From the IMG/VR virus record IMGVR_UViG_3300008448_000375, positions 1 through 32,068 of that record: 32,068 nucleotides of DNA. One strand, given 5' to 3'. Position 1 is the first letter of the stretch; every line of letters begins with the position of its first letter. This document shows, piece after piece, positions 23,678 to 29,929 of the stretch. The stretch comes from a virus. The position numbers and the translations under genes are program-made. The notes under the pieces were generated by a model. The model was not told the DNA's origin, did not search any database, and worked only from the letters and a program-made list of their open reading frames with translations.

Positions 23678-24443
23678 TAGAGATCCTTCGGGACATTGGT
23701 ACAACAAAGACGGACAAGCAGTCCATACACAGACAAAGAAAGACGGAGGTGAGCGTAACACAACGCTCGCCGATGCGAGGAAACTTGGGCTTTATCCTTC
23801 GGTGACGACAATACTAAAACTAATTGCAAAACCTGAATTGGAAATCTGGAAACAAGAACAAGCTATTCTATCGGCTTTGACTTTACCACGGGTAGACGGA
23901 GAGACAGAATCAGACTTTGCAAAACGTGTAGTTAAGGACTCAGGAGAAACAGCAAAACAAGCCGCAGACTTTGGGACGACGATACACAATGTCATCGACA
24001 ATTATTATTCAGATGGATCTTATACAGAGACATACTCTGGAATGATTGCATCATTAAATAATATCTTTGACACTATGTCCTTGAGTCCGTACAGAATGGA
24101 AGAGGTCATCGTTGGTTCTGGGTTTGCAGGTAAATTCGATATGATGGCGAAGGACAAAGACGGAAAAGTCTGGGTGATAGATTTTAAAACTCAAGATTAT
24201 AAGGTCAAACCGAACGCATATGACGAATGGCTTTGGCAACTTGGAGCATATTCTTTAGATCGAGAGGTTGAGGATAATGTCTCTGGGGGAATCAACATTG
24301 TAATTAAAAAATCTAACATATCAGAAGTCTCGACGGTGGTATATGATCGTACTCAAATCGAACACGGTCGGAGAACATTTTTAAAGATTTTTGAATTATG
24401 GAAACTTTTAAAAGGTTATGATCCTTTAGTGGTTGACAAGTAA
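23664..24443 (+). CDS. PD-(D/E)XK nuclease (Cas4/RecB-like exonuclease)
   Basis: A 259-residue nuclease of the phage recombination type. Motifs in order: GTTIHN (His108), EEVIVGSGFAGKFDMM with Glu146 or Glu147 and Asp159, VIDFKTQ with Asp173 and Lys175 (the core D...DxK), and WLWQLGAYSL with Gln192. It would degrade duplex DNA from ends to make single strands for the ERF annealase. Overlaps the 39-residue gene upstream; GAGGAAC provides a ribosome binding site. It is followed by a 144-base gap before the replication gene. Confidence 0.87.
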   Translation: MIKINRDPSGHWYNKDGQAVHTQTKKDGGERNTTLADARKLGLYPSVTTILKLIAKPELEIWKQEQAILSALTLPRVDGETESDFAKRVVKDSGETAKQAADFGTTIHNVIDNYYSDGSYTETYSGMIASLNNIFDTMSLSPYRMEEVIVGSGFAGKFDMMAKDKDGKVWVIDFKTQDYKVKPNAYDEWLWQLGAYSLDREVEDNVSGGINIVIKKSNISEVSTVVYDRTQIEHGRRTFLKIFELWKLLKGYDPLVVDK

Positions 24444-24467
24444 GATAGGAGACATAAAAATAAGAAA

Positions 24468-24502
24468 GCCCCAGAGAATTGGTAGAAAATTTTCTCTGAG
24501 GC
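24468..24502 (-). terminator. Stem-loop between nuclease and replication genes, terminator-like on the minus strand
   Basis: GCCCCAGAGAA (24468-24478) pairs with TTCTCTGAGGC (24492-24502) with one mismatch (C opposite A) and a 13-base loop. Read on the + strand it is followed by AAAACC, not T. Read on the minus strand it is followed by TTTCTTATTTTT, as in an intrinsic terminator. It may stop antisense transcription out of the replication gene or be part of a small RNA. The remaining 24503-24587 holds a weak hairpin (GCTTT-TATT-AAAGC) and the ribosome binding site. Confidence 0.4.
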
Positions 24503-24587
24503 AAAACCTTGGAATAGATAGATTTTAGTTTTCGCTTTTATTAAAGCAATACTATTTTCTATTTATTCCTTCAAACAAGAAGGAAAA

Positions 24588-25508
24588 ATGAAAGAGCTAA
24601 AACCCAATTTCACCCAAGTGCCCAACGTTCTTTTAGATGAATTTATGAGTCAAGTGGACTCAGATACATTTAAAGTCCTCATGGTAATATGCCGTAAAAT
24701 TTATGGCTATCATAAAGATAGTGATCGAATATCATTAAGCCAGTTACAAAACATTTCTGGACTTTCCCGAAAGATGGTCAAAAAAGCCATTAGAATCCTC
24801 ATAGAACGAAAAGTTTTATATATCTTAGAGAATGAGACCAGAACCCATGCACGTCGATATACGTTGATTCTAAGCGAAAATTCGACGTGGATCCCTCAGG
24901 AACCCTCAGTGGATCCCGTAGGAACCCTCAGAGGATCCCACAGAGACCCTCAGGAGGATCCCACAGAGACCCTACAAAATAAAAAGAAAGAAAATAAACA
25001 AAATATATTTTTAAATAAAGAAGCAGAATTCCAAAAAAATAAACATAATGAAATTGCAGTAAAGGAATATGTAGTAAACAACAGTATAGGAGATGTCCAA
25101 CCTAGTAGAATAACGAATCAAATCAATGAGTGGTTTATAACTTTATGGAAGGAATACTATAAAATGCCCTATAAGGCAGATTTATTTGAAACGGAAAGAC
25201 TTGCCGTGGAATTAAATCATGATTGGGAAAGTTTTTTATTAATTGTTAAGAGTTACCAAGACGACCCCTTTTGGGCAAAAATAAGTATGAGTCCAAAAAT
25301 GTTAAGGAAGGCTTGGGACAAACTTGGATCACGGGCAAAGGTGTCCGAGGAGCAAATGAGAGAAATTCGTAAAATGGAGATAGACACTTATGAGAAGAAA
25401 CTACTAGAACACGAACAACATAAAAAAGAATTAAAACAAACAGCCGATAACTGGAAACCTTGGAATCTTAAAGAAGATTTTGAAAAAATGATAGGGGGGA
25501 AGAAATGA
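24588..25508 (+). CDS. Replication initiator, phage O-protein type
   Basis: A 306-residue protein. Residues about 1-90 form the winged-helix N-terminal domain of phage replication O proteins: PNFTQVPNVLLDEFM, VLMVICRKIYGYHKDSDRIS, and SLSQLQNISGLSRKMVKKAI. Residues about 100-130 are encoded by four tandem iterons (24887-24975). This is where lambda and its relatives keep their origin. The C-terminal part (WFITLWKEYYKMPYKADLFE and on) would bind the host helicase or loader. As no phage helicase or polymerase is found, it likely brings host DnaB to the origin. AGAAGGA precedes the ATG. Confidence 0.87.
   Translation: MKELKPNFTQVPNVLLDEFMSQVDSDTFKVLMVICRKIYGYHKDSDRISLSQLQNISGLSRKMVKKAIRILIERKVLYILENETRTHARRYTLILSENSTWIPQEPSVDPVGTLRGSHRDPQEDPTETLQNKKKENKQNIFLNKEAEFQKNKHNEIAVKEYVVNNSIGDVQPSRITNQINEWFITLWKEYYKMPYKADLFETERLAVELNHDWESFLLIVKSYQDDPFWAKISMSPKMLRKAWDKLGSRAKVSEEQMREIRKMEIDTYEKKLLEHEQHKKELKQTADNWKPWNLKEDFEKMIGGKK
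24887..25030. other. Candidate replication origin: four iterons plus AT-rich region inside the initiator gene
   Basis: Four tandem copies of a 22-23 base unit begin at 24887, 24909, 24931 and 24954. All share G(T/A)GGATCCC followed by (C/G/A).(C/T)AG.(A/G)ACCCT. Copies 1 and 2 start GTGGATCCC; copies 3 and 4 are nearly identical (GAGGATCCCACAGAGACCCT). The third unit is 23 bases, so the last copy is read in another frame. This suggests selection on DNA and not on protein. About 55 bases made almost only of A and T (24976-25030) follow on the downstream side, as in the lambda origin. Confidence 0.82.
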
Positions 25509-25729
25509 AAGAATTAATAAAATTTATTAAAATTGATGTAGAAATGTTAGAACATTTTAAAAAACAATATAATTCAAAATGTGATGAAGTGCTCACGAAA
25601 AGTTTTAATTATGAATTTTCTAGCCCTGACTATCAATACTATACAGGATATATAGCTGGACTTAGTTCATCCAAAACACTAATAGAATATTTAGATTATA
25701 TTTACAAAGAACAAATTGCGGAGGATTAA
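25505..25729 (+). CDS. Unknown early protein, 74 aa
   Basis: Coupled by ATGA to the replication initiator. It is a helical, Tyr-rich, slightly acidic protein: MKELIKFIKIDVEMLEHFKK, then YYTGYIAGLSSSKTLIEYLD. It has no motif I recognise. A GGGGGGAAGA stretch before the ATG gives a good ribosome binding site. Confidence 0.65.
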   Translation: MKELIKFIKIDVEMLEHFKKQYNSKCDEVLTKSFNYEFSSPDYQYYTGYIAGLSSSKTLIEYLDYIYKEQIAED

Positions 25730-25730
25730 A

Positions 25731-25883
25731 ATGGCAGACATAACAATGTGCAACAACCATGAATGTATATTAAATAGTGATTGTTATCGATTCAATGCAG
25801 AGCCTAATCCATATTGGCAAAGCTGGAGCTATTTTGAGCCAAGCGGAGAAACTTGTGATTATTATATAAAGGGAAACAAATGA
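25731..25883 (+). CDS. Cys-rich small conserved phage protein, 50 aa
   Basis: MADITMCNNHECILNSDCYR followed by FNAEPNPYWQSWSYF and a C-terminal CDYY. Cysteines at residues 7, 12, 18 and 42 with a Pro-Tyr segment between them match a small protein widespread in phages (MADITMC....CP....CYRF.A.PN.Y.QSYF ... C.YF). It probably binds a metal or is a small treble-clef-like fold; function unknown. GCGGAGG lies upstream and it overlaps the next gene by four bases. Confidence 0.75.
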   Translation: MADITMCNNHECILNSDCYRFNAEPNPYWQSWSYFEPSGETCDYYIKGNK

Positions 25884-26089
25884 ATCATCTAAAATATTAT
25901 CATTTAGGAATAAGAGAAATAAAAACAATAATAGTTGAATGTAGTATATATGATGAAAAAAAAATTGAAGATGAAAGTTCTTATAAAATAGTTTTGGATG
26001 TTCCATTTAGACTTAAACGTGAACCAGCAAAGTTTGCAAGATCAGTCTATAAGCAATTAAAAGAAGAAATGTGGAGGATACCAAAATGA
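25880..26089 (+). CDS. Unknown early protein, 69 aa
   Basis: ATGA overlap with the previous gene. The protein is charged, with a beta-rich N-terminal half (HLGIREIKTIIVECSIYDEK) and a basic C-terminal helix (RLKREPAKFARSVYKQLKEE). No signal, membrane segment or known motif. It overlaps the YopX-family gene by four bases, so the three small genes 25731-26505 form a coupled string. Confidence 0.65.
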   Translation: MNHLKYYHLGIREIKTIIVECSIYDEKKIEDESSYKIVLDVPFRLKREPAKFARSVYKQLKEEMWRIPK

Positions 26090-26505
26090 GAGAAATTAAA
26101 TTTAGAGTGTGGGATGAAGAAGATCAAAAAATGTATTATGATATGTGCTATATTCCTGATTGGGGTTTTATTAAGAATGGATATGAGGATTGCCCATGGG
26201 CAGATACTTTCGAGAGTCGAATTGTTATGCAATGCACTGGGGTCAAAGACGCTAATGGAAAAGAAATATATGAAGATGATATTCTTATTTATGACTTAAT
26301 TATTCCAAATGTTTATTTGATTGTGAAATGGTATAAAGATGCTGGTGGCTTTTTTTTATATGATAAAGAAAGCCTAAATAATGACACTTATTGGAATGAT
26401 CTGTATTTTGGTAAAGAATGCGAAGTGGTTAGTAATAAATACGAAAACCCTGAATTAATGGAGAAGATAAATGGAATGGATGAACGTGATAGTAATGATA
26501 TGTAG
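26086..26505 (+). CDS. YopX-family protein
   Basis: A 139-residue protein. MREIKFRVWDEEDQKMYYDM is the typical YopX start, and the middle carries QCTGVKDANGKEIYEDDILI followed by YD, the family hallmark (TGLKDKNGKEIYEGDI). YopX proteins are common in phages of many bacteria and their function is unknown. The start at 26086 is chosen because GGAGG (26073-26077) lies eight bases upstream; an ATG at 26071 would place the ribosome binding site inside the gene. Confidence 0.92.
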   Translation: MREIKFRVWDEEDQKMYYDMCYIPDWGFIKNGYEDCPWADTFESRIVMQCTGVKDANGKEIYEDDILIYDLIIPNVYLIVKWYKDAGGFFLYDKESLNNDTYWNDLYFGKECEVVSNKYENPELMEKINGMDERDSNDM

Positions 26506-26548
26506 TCTCATTATAGTGACTGTGGCTATATTAATTTATATGGAGTAA
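26471..26548 (+). CDS. 25-residue single-pass membrane micropeptide
   Basis: MEWMNVIVMICSLIIVTVAI followed by LIYME. Almost the whole peptide is one transmembrane helix. It begins inside the end of the YopX gene in another frame and ends four bases before the next gene. No clear ribosome binding site apart from the GGAGAAG before it at about 26458-26464. A second 25-residue membrane peptide with the same VxxLIY core occurs at 27861-27938. Confidence 0.45.
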   Translation: MEWMNVIVMICSLIIVTVAILIYME

Positions 26549-26551
26549 GAT

Positions 26552-26815
26552 ATGTGTGCTATGTGTGATGATACTTTATATGTCCCTGTTTGGGATTTAA
26601 AAAATGGTCAAAGTGTTCATGGAAAAGAACAGTTCAACAAACTGGGAGAGCCTGAATATACTTTTAACTACGTCGTTCCTTGTAATAAATGTTTTCCTGA
26701 GTTTGCAAGAAAACATAATGGTTATATGGAAAAAATTAGTGATGCAAGAAAGTCGGGAAATGATGTTGCATTATTAGAATTTAGATCAAAACTAGAACAG
26801 AATTGGAAACGATGA
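26552..26815 (+). CDS. Small protein with two CxxC motifs, probable zinc-binding, 87 aa
   Basis: MCAMCDD (Cys2 and Cys5) and PCNKCFP (Cys44 and Cys47) make a four-cysteine site suited to zinc, with a basic helical C-terminus (EKISDARKSGNDVALLEFRS). Such zinc-ribbon proteins often bind nucleic acid. Similar N-termini occur in many phage early genes. ATGGAG precedes the start. It overlaps RusA by four bases. Confidence 0.72.
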   Translation: MCAMCDDTLYVPVWDLKNGQSVHGKEQFNKLGEPEYTFNYVVPCNKCFPEFARKHNGYMEKISDARKSGNDVALLEFRSKLEQNWKR

Positions 26816-27165
26816 AATTCACAACTAACACAAAACCTGTTCCTATAAATGCGAAACTTAAACGAGGCAAAGGGAAGACATTATTTTTGTCCTCTGTATA
26901 TCGGGATACTTGGAATGCAATCTATATGGAATGGAACTCTCAAGCGATTAAGAATCAATATACTATATTTGATCCAACGATTCCTTTAGAAGTGCATATA
27001 GAGTTTGAGTATTTTAAGATGGACGTGGACTCACTTATTAAGCCTATCTTAGACGTATTGGAAGGACTCGCCTATCATAATGACAAACAAGTTGTTAGGG
27101 TAGTATGTGAAAAGATGAGATCGACAATTCCTAGACTGCAAGTGATTATTAAGAAGTATGAGTAG
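26812..27165 (+). CDS. rusA: RusA-family Holliday junction resolvase
   Basis: A 117-residue enzyme, normal for RusA. The family pattern D.D...K...D.L.G....ND is visible as Asp71, Asp73, Lys77, Asp81 and Asn90-Asp91 in the segment starting KMDVDSLIKPILDVLEGLAY. It would cut four-way junctions as a dimer, finishing recombination started by the ERF and nuclease proteins and clearing branched DNA before packaging. The ATG at 26812 is in an ATGA overlap with the preceding stop; a TTG at 26803 is unlikely. Confidence 0.92.
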   Translation: MKFTTNTKPVPINAKLKRGKGKTLFLSSVYRDTWNAIYMEWNSQAIKNQYTIFDPTIPLEVHIEFEYFKMDVDSLIKPILDVLEGLAYHNDKQVVRVVCEKMRSTIPRLQVIIKKYE

Positions 27166-27574
27166 AATCTATAAAAAGTATATAGACAACTGCGTTGAAT
27201 GTCCTCACTATTCGTGGGGATGGTGTGGGGATCTTTCGAAAAAACTATCACATGCAATTGCAAAAATGCAAGTCGATAGAGAATGCAAACTTGAGAGAGA
27301 GAAGAGATCTAAACCTCAAAATAATTATTACTGGGGTGTTGTGATTGATATCCTCTCAAAAGAATGGGGATATACTAAGGAAGAAACCCATGATCTTTTG
27401 AAGGTACAATTCCTTACCGAAAAGAACATCGGAAAACCTGATCGGATAAGATCGACAACGAGTCTTGACACAAAGGAAGCTGAGGATTATTACTTTGCAA
27501 TAAGACAATGGGCAATTACAGAATGGGGAATAAATATCCCAGAACCGAATGAACTCGAGAACGAAAGAACTTAA
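27158..27574 (+). CDS. NinB-like or related phage recombination-associated protein, 138 aa
   Basis: Overlaps RusA by eight bases. The N-terminus has four cysteines in zinc-like spacing (Cys12, Cys15, Cys23 and Cys43). It is followed by KRSKPQNNYYWGVVIDILSK at 49-68, a pattern (RS.PQN..YWG) shared with NinB/Orf-type and other phage proteins next to RusA or HNH genes. The C-terminal part, EETHDLLKVQFLTEKNIGKP, is conserved in the same group. A recombination mediator role is possible; the assignment to NinB is tentative. Confidence 0.6.
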   Translation: MSRIYKKYIDNCVECPHYSWGWCGDLSKKLSHAIAKMQVDRECKLEREKRSKPQNNYYWGVVIDILSKEWGYTKEETHDLLKVQFLTEKNIGKPDRIRSTTSLDTKEAEDYYFAIRQWAITEWGINIPEPNELENERT

Positions 27575-27857
27575 TAAACTTAAAAGAAAATTCCATTCAC
27601 TTTATGAAAGGTGTTTAGTTTGCGGAAAGACACCCATAGACATGGCTCACTTAATAGGACGAAATGTATCCTATAAAGACGATAACGGGAAAGAAAAGAA
27701 TGATCCTACATCAATAGATAATGTATTTCCATTATGTAGAATTCATCATTCGGAGTATGACAAAAACACTAATTCAGATAAAAGAATAGAATGGTTAATT
27801 AAAAAAGGTCTTTATCAATATTCTGATAGACTTAAAAAAATAGTAAATAATTATTGA
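27549..27857 (+). CDS. HNH-type nuclease or zinc-finger protein, 102 aa
   Basis: Residues 22-25 CLVC, 33-36 AHLI, then NVFPLCRIHHSEYD at 59-72 with Cys63, His66 and His67. This fits a treble-clef HNH fold with a structural zinc and catalytic histidines. It starts inside the previous gene (26-base overlap) with no clear ribosome binding site, so translation is probably coupled. In this position, beside RusA, such proteins may process recombination intermediates. It is not next to the terminases, so a packaging role is less likely. Confidence 0.78.
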   Translation: MNSRTKELNKLKRKFHSLYERCLVCGKTPIDMAHLIGRNVSYKDDNGKEKNDPTSIDNVFPLCRIHHSEYDKNTNSDKRIEWLIKKGLYQYSDRLKKIVNNY

Positions 27858-27860
27858 CAC

Positions 27861-27938
27861 ATGAACGGATATGAAGTTTTCTCGGTATTGAGTTTAGTTG
27901 TTATATTAATTTACATTATATTGGAGAATGAAAAATGA
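27861..27938 (+). CDS. 25-residue single-pass membrane micropeptide
   Basis: MNGYEVFSVLSLVVILIYII followed by LENEK. A short polar start, one transmembrane helix and a charged end. It lies in the only gap of this gene string and overlaps the DUF1566 gene by four bases (ATGA), which is how most real genes here are joined. It pairs in size and core sequence with the peptide at 26471-26548. Confidence 0.5.
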   Translation: MNGYEVFSVLSLVVILIYIILENEK

Positions 27939-28222
27939 TAGAATGGCAAGAAGATGCACCAAAGAATCCAATGACTTGGGAAGAGGCTATTGAATATGCA
28001 AAATCATTAGGAGATGGATGGAGACTACCGACAAGAGGGGAATTATGTGATGCGTATGATAATTTTGTTGATGGATTTAAGAAAAACAATTATTGGAGTT
28101 CGAGTACGTATGCCCAGAATACTAACTATGCCTGGAGCGTCGATTTCATCTATGGGGGTGTGCCCCTCAATGCTAAGACTAACAGCTACTATGTGCGTTG
28201 TGTAAGAGAGATAGGAGAATAA
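27935..28222 (+). CDS. DUF1566 / Lcl C-type-lectin-fold protein, 95 aa
   Basis: Essentially one domain. MTWEEAIEYAKSLGDGWRLP at 13-32, YWSSS at 53-57, AWSVDF at 66-71 and the closing YYVRCVR at 85-91 are the DUF1566 hallmarks. The domain has the C-type lectin fold, used as the variable protein by several diversity-generating retroelements. The part after base 28092 is more GC-rich than the rest and its variable-looking residues lie at surface positions of such proteins. It probably binds a ligand; its partner is unknown. It is an early gene and not a fibre, which is odd for a receptor-binding role. Confidence 0.85.
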   Translation: MIEWQEDAPKNPMTWEEAIEYAKSLGDGWRLPTRGELCDAYDNFVDGFKKNNYWSSSTYAQNTNYAWSVDFIYGGVPLNAKTNSYYVRCVREIGE

Positions 28223-28223
28223 A

Positions 28224-28847
28224 ATGAACGCAAAAGATGAAATAGAAATACTTACAAAAATTAAACATATTGAAGTAGAACTGTCAGAACTAAAAGCATC
28301 ACTATCCCTACCATTAAATAGTATGAGCTTAAAAGAATTTTATAAAAACACAGTAATAGAACTAAACGGTTGTAAATACTTCAACAACCAAGCAGTGATA
28401 GATAAATACTGTAAACTTTATGCTGATGAAGTAATGAAAGAAGAGCAATCAAAATTAAAACGATGGGAACCATATAAAACAGGCTATTATATAGATACTA
28501 ATGGCAATATCTACTGGATGGATGATATAGATTATGATTATCCTGCACCGCATAATTGTTTTCGCACTAAACAACTAGCAAAACTCAGAGCCAAACAAAG
28601 ACAAGCGGAGGATGAACTATTCAATATTTGGGAGCATTTGGTAGGTGATTGGCGACCTGATTGGGATGATAAAAAAGCAAAGTATTATGTTTTTTATTTT
28701 ACTAAAGATAAAAGAGAACAAATTTATGCCGCTTCAGATTTAATTATTTTGCCAATATATAGATATTTTCCAAATGATAAAATGGCGATTAAGCAATACG
28801 AACTAGCAAGCGATCATGCTAAGGCTTACATGAGAGGGGAGTTTTAA
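28224..28847 (+). CDS. Unknown early protein, 207 aa
   Basis: AGGAG lies six bases upstream. The N-terminal 30 residues are a coiled coil (EILTKIKHIEVELSELKASL). The middle carries WEPYKTGYYIDTNGNIYWMD and FRTKQLAKLRAKQRQAEDEL, and the C-terminal half is rich in aromatic residues. Similar proteins with a display-like YYID.NG.I segment followed by FKT...A occur in many phages without function. It ends at TAATG with the next gene. No catalytic motif is seen. Confidence 0.75.
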   Translation: MNAKDEIEILTKIKHIEVELSELKASLSLPLNSMSLKEFYKNTVIELNGCKYFNNQAVIDKYCKLYADEVMKEEQSKLKRWEPYKTGYYIDTNGNIYWMDDIDYDYPAPHNCFRTKQLAKLRAKQRQAEDELFNIWEHLVGDWRPDWDDKKAKYYVFYFTKDKREQIYAASDLIILPIYRYFPNDKMAIKQYELASDHAKAYMRGEF

Positions 28848-29143
28848 TGACAGCGAAAGAAGCATCAATTAAATACGGATTTCAAGAAGTAGAATTAAGG
28901 GAACTCAAACGTAAAGGAATTTTACACGTTGATTCTAAAAATAAATATGATGAAATTGAACTTCAAAAATATTTTGAACAGTTTTGGGATGAGCATATAT
29001 CAAGAACTGAAATGAATAATATATATGTAATTAGAGGAACAAGATTCACTCGACTCTTAAAAGATGGTATAATTATCCCAAAGGGGAAATACTACGATAG
29101 AAAATCTTTTATGGAATTTGTAGAACAGGAGAAAAAAAAATGA
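28847..29143 (+). CDS. Small helix-turn-helix-like protein, 98 aa
   Basis: MTAKEASIKYGFQEVELREL followed by KRKGILHVD at the N-terminus resembles the MerR/excisionase-type winged helix (choose-start, helix, basic turn). The C-terminal half repeats the theme (RFTRLLKDGIIIPKGKYYDR followed by KSFMEFVE). It may bind DNA. Overlaps the neighbouring genes by one and four bases. No other motif is seen. Confidence 0.6.
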   Translation: MTAKEASIKYGFQEVELRELKRKGILHVDSKNKYDEIELQKYFEQFWDEHISRTEMNNIYVIRGTRFTRLLKDGIIIPKGKYYDRKSFMEFVEQEKKK

Positions 29144-29436
29144 AAACACCAGAATGGCAACGTAAAGAAGGAAAGGCAAAGAAAGGCGGGCTTAATGAGA
29201 AAGGGCGTAAATCTTATGAAAAAGAAAACCCTGGTTCAGATTTAAAGCCTCCAGTAAAAAAAGGTGATAATCCTAGACGAGCTTCATTTTTAGCACGAAT
29301 GGGAAACATGCCTGGGGCAGAAAGAAAAGATGGTAAGCCGACTAGACTTTTAAAATCATTACAGGCTTGGGGTGCATCGAGTAAAGCAGACGCTAAAGCT
29401 AAAGCGAAAGCGATATCTAAGAGAAACAAAAAATGA
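29140..29436 (+). CDS. Basic conserved phage protein, DUF6321-like, 98 aa
   Basis: A very basic protein (AKAKAKAISKRNKK at the end) with GGLNEKGRKSYEKENPGSDL then KPPVKKGDNPRRASFLARMG and NMPG. This pattern (GLN.KGR.SY ... LK.PV ... R+.SF.ARM.GMPG) is widespread in phages and annotated only as a domain of unknown function. It may bind nucleic acid. CAGGAG lies upstream. It overlaps the winged-helix gene by four bases. Confidence 0.78.
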   Translation: MKTPEWQRKEGKAKKGGLNEKGRKSYEKENPGSDLKPPVKKGDNPRRASFLARMGNMPGAERKDGKPTRLLKSLQAWGASSKADAKAKAKAISKRNKK

Positions 29437-29633
29437 AAGAACTCACCGAAAAGCAATTAGACATTTTACAATTTCTTATAGAATTCATGAAGGAAAATAA
29501 ATATTGTCCATCATTAAGAGAGATTGCAGATAATTATCAAGTAACACCTAAAGTAATTTTTGATCAATTAAATGCACTAGAAAAGAAAGGTTATATAAAA
29601 AGAATCTCAAATAGGAGAATTGATATATTATGA
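29433..29633 (+). CDS. Stand-alone LexA-type winged-helix protein, 66 aa
   Basis: MKELTEKQLDILQFLIEFMK, then CPSLREIADNYQVTPKVIF and ALEKKGYIKRISNRRIDIL align with the LexA DNA-binding domain (LT..Q..+L.FI ... G.PPS+.EI...... ..V...L..L..KG.I). The whole protein is this domain; the LexA self-cleavage and dimerisation domain is absent. It may bind LexA-box-like or phage operators without responding to SOS. ATGA overlap on both sides. Confidence 0.82.
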   Translation: MKELTEKQLDILQFLIEFMKENKYCPSLREIADNYQVTPKVIFDQLNALEKKGYIKRISNRRIDIL

Positions 29634-29929
29634 GTTTTCAAACTTTGTACAGAAAATCTATTCAAGAAGCCTTTGAAGAATTTGATCGAACAAATCCGCA
29701 AGTCTATGAAATGTTTATAAGTTATTTCCATGAAGCCTTGAGAAAGAAAAAATCTAAAATATCTTTTAAACTTATTATGAATCGGATAAGATGGGAGTAT
29801 TATATCAACACAAAAGATTTTACTAATTTTAAAATCAATGATGCCTATGGCTCAAGGTATGCACGAAAGTTTTTAAATGAATTTCCGCAACACAGTGACA
29901 AGATACAACTAAGGACTCTTAGAGCATGA
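29630..29929 (+). CDS. Conserved phage protein of unknown function, 99 aa
   Basis: A helical protein: FEEFDRTNPQVYEMFISYFH then KISFKLIMNRIRWEYYINTK, then INDAYGSRYARKFLNEFPQH. The arrangement F...NP.VY..F ... S...I...IRWE ... +.ND...+YAR.F is common in phage genomes and has no known function. It overlaps both neighbours by four bases. Its conservation with RusA- and HNH-containing early regions suggests DNA metabolism, but this is inference. Confidence 0.78.
   Translation: MSFQTLYRKSIQEAFEEFDRTNPQVYEMFISYFHEALRKKKSKISFKLIMNRIRWEYYINTKDFTNFKINDAYGSRYARKFLNEFPQHSDKIQLRTLRA

Noticed and set aside
23750-23782. Partial recurrence of GAGCGTAAC ... AACGCTCG, resembling the early-leader hairpin
   Set aside because: It lies inside nuclease coding sequence, the loop differs, and the match is short; likely chance.
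27854-27859. TTGACA before the micropeptide at 27861
   Set aside because: No acceptable -10 at 16-18 bases; it lies within a continuous early operon.
28014-28205. A 63-residue frame inside the DUF1566 gene
   Set aside because: It is a shadow of the strongly supported DUF1566 protein and has no ribosome binding site.
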